DNA from: Artocarpus heterophyllus
Taxonomy: Eukaryota; Streptophyta; Magnoliopsida; Rosales; Moraceae
DNA: 64,000 nucleotides
NCBI GenBank assembly: GCA_025403435.1
Contig: CM046330.1
Coordinates: 27,314,037 to 27,378,036 of the forward strand
Direction of reading: 5' to 3'
The notes below the pieces were generated by a model. That model was not told the DNA's origin. It saw only the letters and a list, made by a program, of their open reading frames with translations, and searched no databases. Position 1 is the first letter of the stretch; every line of letters begins with the position of its first letter. The position numbers and the translations under genes were made by a program. Of the stretch, positions 59,771 through 64,000 are shown piece after piece.

Positions 59771-60022
59771 TCTGTTACTGTGCATCCAAGCTTAGAAATC
59801 TTTGTTCTTTCTTTCTCTAAATTTCTTGTTCTCTCTCTCGAATTTTCTCTGTCTTCTCACTAAAATTCCAAGAAATTCTTCAAAACTCTTTCAAAATTCT
59901 TCAATCTTTCAAACAATTTTCAATCTCCTTTTCTTCTGCTTCCACAAAAAATCTTCGCAATCGTCTCTCGAACTCTCTCTTAAAGCTTTCAATTCACTTC
60001 CAAGAATCTCAATTTCTCAATC

Positions 60023-60577
60023 ATGGATCCGAAATATGAGCACTTAAAGAAATATTTCCCTTCACTTTCTCAAAGAGAGATAAAAAAGAAGTACAAAACT
60101 AGAGTCACTCGTCTTTGGGTACTTTCACGTTTTAAGCTTCCTACTGATATTAAGATGTACATAGAAGGTCTTGCTCGTTCAAGTGATGTAAATAATGTAG
60201 GTTTGCCTGGTATGGGTACAAGTCTGTGTGCTAGAAAAAGAAGAGCTCGTCGTATGGAGTCAAAATGTCATAAATGTTCTCATCAAACTTGTTCTGGAAA
60301 ATGTCCCTCACCTGGTTTCGTATCTAGAAATAGGGAAGATAAAATTCAGTTCTGTAAAAATGGTCTTAGGAATGAAAACTTAAAAGATCTCTGAGTTTCT
60401 CTTGAGTCCCATCCAAGTGGATACGTTTGGGGGGCTATGAAACAACTCTGGCCTAAATTTCATGAAGAAAAAGAACGTCTTGGGAATCTGACGCTAAAAG
60501 ACCCAACTGTTCAGTTTACGAGAATGTTAGATGGAAAACAGACTCAAGATCCTTCTACTTCAGAACAAGGTCTGTAA
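60023..60577 (+). pseudogene. Basic Cys-rich nucleic-acid-binding-like ORF with one in-frame stop
   Basis: Starts MDPKYEHLKKYFPSLSQREI; 123 codons to a TGA at 60392-60394, then 60 further codons in the same frame to TAA at 60575-60577. Residues 66-77 include the basic run RKRRARR, directly followed by a Cys/His cluster (C82, C85, H87, C90, C94). A short Arg-rich tract just before a Cys cluster, followed by an 'I-F-C/K-x-G' type stretch, is the layout of the small 3'-proximal nucleic-acid-binding proteins of carla- and vitivirus-type plant RNA viruses, several of which suppress RNA silencing. The resemblance is by pattern only. The single TGA may be a real lesion. It has its own TATA box and a stem-loop behind it. 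Confidence 0.45.
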
Positions 60578-60635
60578 AGTATTCTTCTTTGTTTCTTTGT
60601 GTGTTTGTTTCAAAAATAAAAATAAATAATTTGAT

Positions 60636-60763
60636 TGAAAATTTATTCGAGGTATGATCATGGTTTTAATGAAAAATCATCAAAACGGCTGAGTAACAAA
60701 ATTTCTGGAAACGCATTTTGATGAACAAAAGTTTTCTTCAACTCATTCTCGAATAAAATTTCA
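60636..60763 (+). other. Large imperfect stem-loop after the Cys-rich ORF
   Basis: Outer arms TGAAAATTTATTCGAG (60636-60651) and its inverse copy (60748-60763), 15 of 16. Inner arms tcatcaaaacg (60677-60687) and cattttgatga (60714-60724). The loop begins GCTGAGTAA and includes TTTCTGGAAACG, resembling the loops of the stem-loops after the LOG gene. Confidence 0.65.
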
Positions 60764-61100
60764 TCATCAAAAAGATTTTTATTTTTGTGATTTATACAGT
60801 TGTTGTTTAATAATTGTGATCGTACCGTTTATCTTATAATAATAATATCTTGACTTTTCTTCTTTTGTCAGATGCATAATTTTATTCGGTAGGTGTCTTG
60901 TGTGTCGTGTAAGATAAGCTTTGCTTCGAAATTTAAAATTTAGTCCCATTTGTCAAAAGTTGTACAGTAAAGTCTAGTTTGTCAAAAAGTTAATAGTGTT
61001 GTCAGGTACAAGTTGTCTGTAGGTGTGTCACATTTATTTGTCCTTGTCTGTCATCACAGCTGTCTTTATTTAATTTTACCCAATGTTCTCTTTAGGTGTC
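60764..61100. other. Intergenic region before the LOG promoter
   Basis: No ORF. T-rich, with 'gtcttgtgtgtcgtgtaag', 'tagtttgtcaaaaag' and repeated 'tgtc' words upstream of the TATA box at 61101. Confidence 0.5.
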
Positions 61101-61107
61101 TATAAAA
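61101..61107 (+). promoter_or_regulatory. TATA box of the LOG-like gene
   Basis: TATAAAA in GTCTATAAAATC (61098-61109), 85-91 bases before the ATG at 61192, a normal distance for a plant promoter. Core identical to the one at 59761-59772. Confidence 0.65.
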
Positions 61108-61191
61108 TCCTTTCAGTTCTTAAGTTTTTCTCAGAGCGAATTTATAAGATAGAGCCAGTCAAAAAAAAAAGTCTTAGTCTTAGTAATTATC

Positions 61192-61830
61192 ATGGATTCC
61201 TCGTCCCAGTCATCTTTAAAGTTCAACAATATCTGTGTGTTTTGTGGTTCTAAATCAGGAAAAGGCATTGATTACATAGAAACTGCATTTCATCTAGGCT
61301 ATGTCTTGGCTACGAAAAAGATAAACCTTGTCTATGGAGGAGGTAGTCTAGGTTTAATGGGTACTGTCTCTGCTGGAAGACGTTTTGGAGGTACTGGAGC
61401 TTTAGGTATTATTCCAGGTGTCCTTGCTCAAAGTCGTTTATGTGGTCCTACCATTGGTGTTGAAAAAATAGTTGCAGGTATGCCTGAGCGAATAAGAGAC
61501 ATGGAGTTTGCTTCTGATGCTTTCATTGCTTTACCTGGAGGTTTAGGAACTCTAGAGGAACTTTTTGCCATTGCTAGTTGGAAATTGTTAGGACTACACT
61601 CTAAACCTGTTGGTTTGTTAAATATAAATGGTTACTTTGACAGTTTGCTTAGTTTTTTAGATCATGCTGTGGAACAAAAGTTTCTTGATGAGTCAGGAAG
61701 AAAGATTTTTATCTCTGCCACTACTGTAGAGGAATTGCTCAAAAAAATGCACGTCATTGATCCTAAAACGGACACTGCAACATCAAAGTTCTGCGGAAAA
61801 CACAAACGAGATTGGGATCTTTCTCTCTAA
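61192..61830 (+). CDS. LOG: LOG-like cytokinin riboside 5'-monophosphate phosphoribohydrolase, intronless
   Basis: 212 aa, the usual length for plant LOG. LOG enzymes release active cytokinin bases from their riboside monophosphates in the cytosol and nucleus. Motifs in order: NICVFCGSKSGKG (residues 13-25), NLVYGGGSLGLMG (45-57), GIIPGVL (72-78; most plant LOGs have GVIPK.L), GMPERIRDM (96-104; keeps the Arg of the conserved RK pair but has Ile for Lys), SDAFIALPGGLGTLEEL (108-124; nucleotide-binding PGG.GT..E intact), then SKPVGLLNINGYFDSLLSF. Plant LOG genes normally have several introns; this one has none and is undamaged over its full length, so it looks like a retrocopy or a captured gene. 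It lies between a TATA box and tandem stem-loops, inside an Athila-type 3' region. It could be silent, or an active cargo gene. Confidence 0.85.
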   Translation: MDSSSQSSLKFNNICVFCGSKSGKGIDYIETAFHLGYVLATKKINLVYGGGSLGLMGTVSAGRRFGGTGALGIIPGVLAQSRLCGPTIGVEKIVAGMPERIRDMEFASDAFIALPGGLGTLEELFAIASWKLLGLHSKPVGLLNINGYFDSLLSFLDHAVEQKFLDESGRKIFISATTVEELLKKMHVIDPKTDTATSKFCGKHKRDWDLSL

Positions 61831-62084
61831 ACTCTACCTCTTTTAGTTTTACTTACAGCATTGTTGTTTTTGTCTTTGTTTATGTGTTTGTCTTTGAATA
61901 ACCGCTCTGGTAAGTATATGTTGTTACTCTTCTTACTTAATCTTGTTAAACTTTGGAACAGTGTTCAATCTAGGTTGGGGGGAGAAGGTTGTGTCAATTT
62001 TTTTTCTTTTGTGATTGAATCTGGGACTAGTTTAAAAACCAAGCGAAAAAAAAAGAGTGTGCTGTTTGTAAGACTTTAAGATTC

Positions 62085-62322
62085 ATGTGTTCATAGGTCG
62101 AGATGGCTGAGTGAAGGTTTTGACCTAAAACACGTCTCGATAATGGTCCGAAAATGAAGTCCTTTGTGTTTGTAAAATTCTCATCTCTGCATTTTTCTTT
62201 TGTAGCATAAAAGTTTGAAGATGGCTGAGGTAAAGAGTATTTATTATTCTTGAAATGTATCTTCACCTTGGTAGAAATAGCTGAGTAATGGAGTGACTAG
62301 CATTCTTGAAATGTGTTTCTAC
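62085..62322 (+). other. Tandem stem-loops after the LOG-like gene
   Basis: Three stem-loops: 62085-62135 (ATGTGTTCATAGGTC against GACCTAAAACACGT), 62217-62264 (gaagat/atcttc) and 62271-62322 (gtagaaa/tttctac). In each, a GCTGAG word lies just inside the 5' arm. In the last two, an identical 13-base ATTCTTGAAATGT lies just before the 3' arm. Confidence 0.6.
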
Positions 62323-63526
62323 ATGATTGTAAAAACTGTGTGTTTGCATTGCATTTATTAAAAAAAATTAAAAAAAATTAAAAATCTAAAAATATTTTGG
62401 TGATTTGCCTCCTGTCCAATGACGATATCAAGATTATAGCATTTCCATGACTTAAGGTAAATTTTAAATATTATTTAAGTTTATGTTAGTTTCTTTAGTT
62501 TGCCATATGTTTAGGATGAAATTTTCCCAAAATTTGAACACTTAATCTTGCACTATGATTTGTTATATTAATTTAGAGACTGTTTATGTTAGTATAAATT
62601 GGTTTATTTTTATAAAATCTTATAACTTGTTTAAATCCCTCTTGAGGCAAAATCCTAGATAACACTAAGTTATAGATATAATTTAGGCCATCTTTGGATC
62701 GTTTGAGCCTTTGAAGCTAACTTGTTTACATTCTATATCCCTAGTTACCTCGTTGTGCTTAATCTTTTATTTTCTTTGTTACCCATATATTTAGCCTAGC
62801 CTTTTTAATAAATTCATAATCCTTTTCTTGTACCTTTCACTCATAAGACATCTGTTCTTTCAAGTGAATTCAGGTTTATGAGGTTAGGATGACTTATGAA
62901 TATCTGCTACCTCTGTAAAATATGTACGTTATTGTAACTCTTTAGTTATTTAAAAAACAAAACAAAACAAAAAAATAAAAAAAAAAAAGAAAAAAAAAGA
63001 AGAAAAAGAAGAAAGTTAAATAAAGAGTGGTTGACAAAGGAAATTTCATTTCGAGTTCGGGATTGTAAACTTTGGGAATTGGATTGTACATTTTACAGGT
63101 TCGGGATTTTTGTAAGTGTCTTATGGGTGAACTAAGCCTCAAATATATCTTCCATCATGCCTTTAACCTAAGCCTTACATTACAAGCTGAATAAAGTCCT
63201 AAAGGTCTTTAACAAGGTGTTATTCTACATTAGTGGAGAGAGGGATGAAAAACAAATTTATAAGAATTTATTTAAATAAATTAAGATATATTAATATAAA
63301 TTTATCTGGTTAATATGCATTGATTAGTGATAGAAATTCACACACACACAGAGGAAAATTCATCTTAAATAATTGACAAACTCTAGAAATGAATCATAAC
63401 TTAATTAGTGTTTACATCTTTACTTTGAGGCATGAATATGAGATAAACCCTGAGGAAAATCAGTGAGGAATCGCAAGTTTCAAAAAAAAAAAAATCTTTT
63501 GTCTGTTTTAAGTTTTATCGCTTTAG
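62323..63526 (+). other. Athila-type 3' noncoding region of the cassette element
   Basis: No ORF. Contains 'gagcctttgaagcta', 'ttacccatatatttagcctagcc', 'atcatgcctttaacctaagcctta' and an A-rich run (62952-63013), text of the kind found between the last ORF and the 3' LTR of Athila elements. It leads into the hairpin and polypurine tract at 63527. Confidence 0.6.
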
Positions 63527-63561
63527 TTGCTAGAGACTAGCAATAAGCTGGTTGGGGGGTG
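63527..63561 (+). other. Hairpin plus polypurine tract on the plus strand
   Basis: TTGCTAGAGACTAGCAA (63527-63543), TAAGCT, GGTTGGGGGGTG (63550-63561). It equals the module at 51933-51967 in reverse orientation, with one difference in the adjoining 48 bases. An LTR starting TGATGAG would be expected next. Instead the sequence changes to tggttc and then a copia LTR. Confidence 0.8.
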
Positions 63562-63567
63562 TGGTTC

Positions 63568-63907
63568 TGTTGCCGGGGGGTGTCTTTATCCCTGAGAGCT
63601 TTTGTTCAGAAATCACGAACACTAGCTTTGGGTTCTCTCAATTGGTTGGAAGGAGAGTCACCTAGAGGAAGAGCTGTACGTGTGAGCCCATACTCACTTC
63701 GGTCATGGATAGAGAAATAGCAAAGAAGACCAGTTGATTAAGTCTCTTCTAGAACGTTACTTCTCTTCACGCATTGTGAGGGTTCTTCAGCATTCAAAGG
63801 TTAGTAAGATCTGGTTAATTTATGCATACAGCATGTCAAACCTGTGTTTTGAAAAATACTCTGATATAAAATATTTTAAAATTCTACTGCGTACTATTTT
63901 TTCAACA
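63568..63907 (+). repeat. 5' LTR of a Ty1/copia element at the window edge
   Basis: Starts TGTTGCC, ends TTCAACA (5-bp inverted ends), 340 bases, directly followed by a perfect tRNA-Met primer site. It is inserted at or within six bases of the expected LTR border of the cassette element. Confidence 0.8.
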
Positions 63908-63909
63908 AT

Positions 63910-63929
63910 TGGTATCAGAGCCATGGTTT
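63910..63929 (+). other. tRNA-initiator-Met primer binding site
   Basis: TGGTATCAGAGCCATGGTTT, two bases after the LTR end, an exact match to the usual plant copia site. The rest of the element lies outside the window. Confidence 0.92.
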
Positions 63930-64000
63930 TTACATAAATTTACGAGTTTGTGATCATATTATATGTATAAATTTTGTGATCTTAATCTCTCCTATGCTTG

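Noticed and set aside
60677..62322. GCTGAG loops as a TPP riboswitch
   Set aside because: The CTGAG word is there but the rest of the TPP core (second conserved arm and the junction) is absent, and the copies are too small.
60677..62322. The same stem-loops as hammerhead ribozymes
   Set aside because: CTGAGT/CTGAGG and GAAA-like words are suggestive, but the invariant CUGANGA core is broken in every copy and stem II is weak. Kept only as unexplained stem-loops.
63563..63580. tggttctgttgccgggg as a genuine tRNA-Asp primer site
   Set aside because: Three mismatches, and the TGTTG...CAACA copia LTR with a perfect tRNA-Met site explains this stretch better.

Overview
This is a flowering-plant nuclear segment, most likely eudicot. 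It is AT-rich, dominated by nested LTR retrotransposons, and has few genes, which carry introns. The only securely identified host gene is USE1, an ER Q-SNARE of seven coding exons on the minus strand (41829-45039). A small two-exon gene of unknown function (3764-4821, plus) is plausible. There is no sign of bacterial, organellar or CRISPR sequence.

Layout. 1-2490: a long gypsy-type LTR entering from the left. 2491-6280: unclassified sequence plus the small gene. 6281-8091: a short non-autonomous LTR element. About 10.15-35.14 kb: one dead Ty1/copia element split by four later insertions. These are a Tat-lineage gypsy element inside its reverse transcriptase (12585-23020), a deleted Athila-type element inside its RNase H (23911-33210) that itself carries a 2.1-kb solo LTR (30252-32399), and a hAT-type element (33242-34679). 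Target-site duplications are readable at all four joints. 35165-36710: a terminal-inverted-repeat element with a sub-repeat array. 36.7-41.4 kb: AT-rich spacer. 41.8-46.1 kb: USE1. 46.36-47.6 kb: a direct duplication of about 450 bp, its second copy cut by a SIRE-type copia element (47632 onward). That copia gag is in turn cut at about 49766 by a minus-strand Athila element ('M', 49766 to about 58.8 kb) with recognisable but broken gag, protease, RT, RNase H and integrase.

The most unusual part is 58.8-63.56 kb ('P'). It ends, on the plus strand, in the same hairpin-plus-polypurine-tract module that marks the 3' end of element M's internal region, so it looks like the 3' half of a second Athila-type element facing M. 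In place of gag/pol it carries a plus-strand cassette. This consists of a small acidic ORF, a basic Cys-rich ORF with one in-frame stop that resembles virus-type nucleic-acid-binding proteins, and a complete intronless LOG (cytokinin-activating phosphoribohydrolase) gene. The last two sit behind TATA boxes with an identical 12-bp core, and the 3' flanks contain related stem-loops. A Ty1/copia element starts immediately to the right (LTR 63568-63907, tRNA-Met primer site at 63910).

The retroelement coding regions are mostly pseudogenes. USE1 and the LOG frame are intact. The cassette is the best candidate here for an undescribed system: a retroelement carrying a hormone-activation gene and possibly an RNA-binding or suppressor-like gene.
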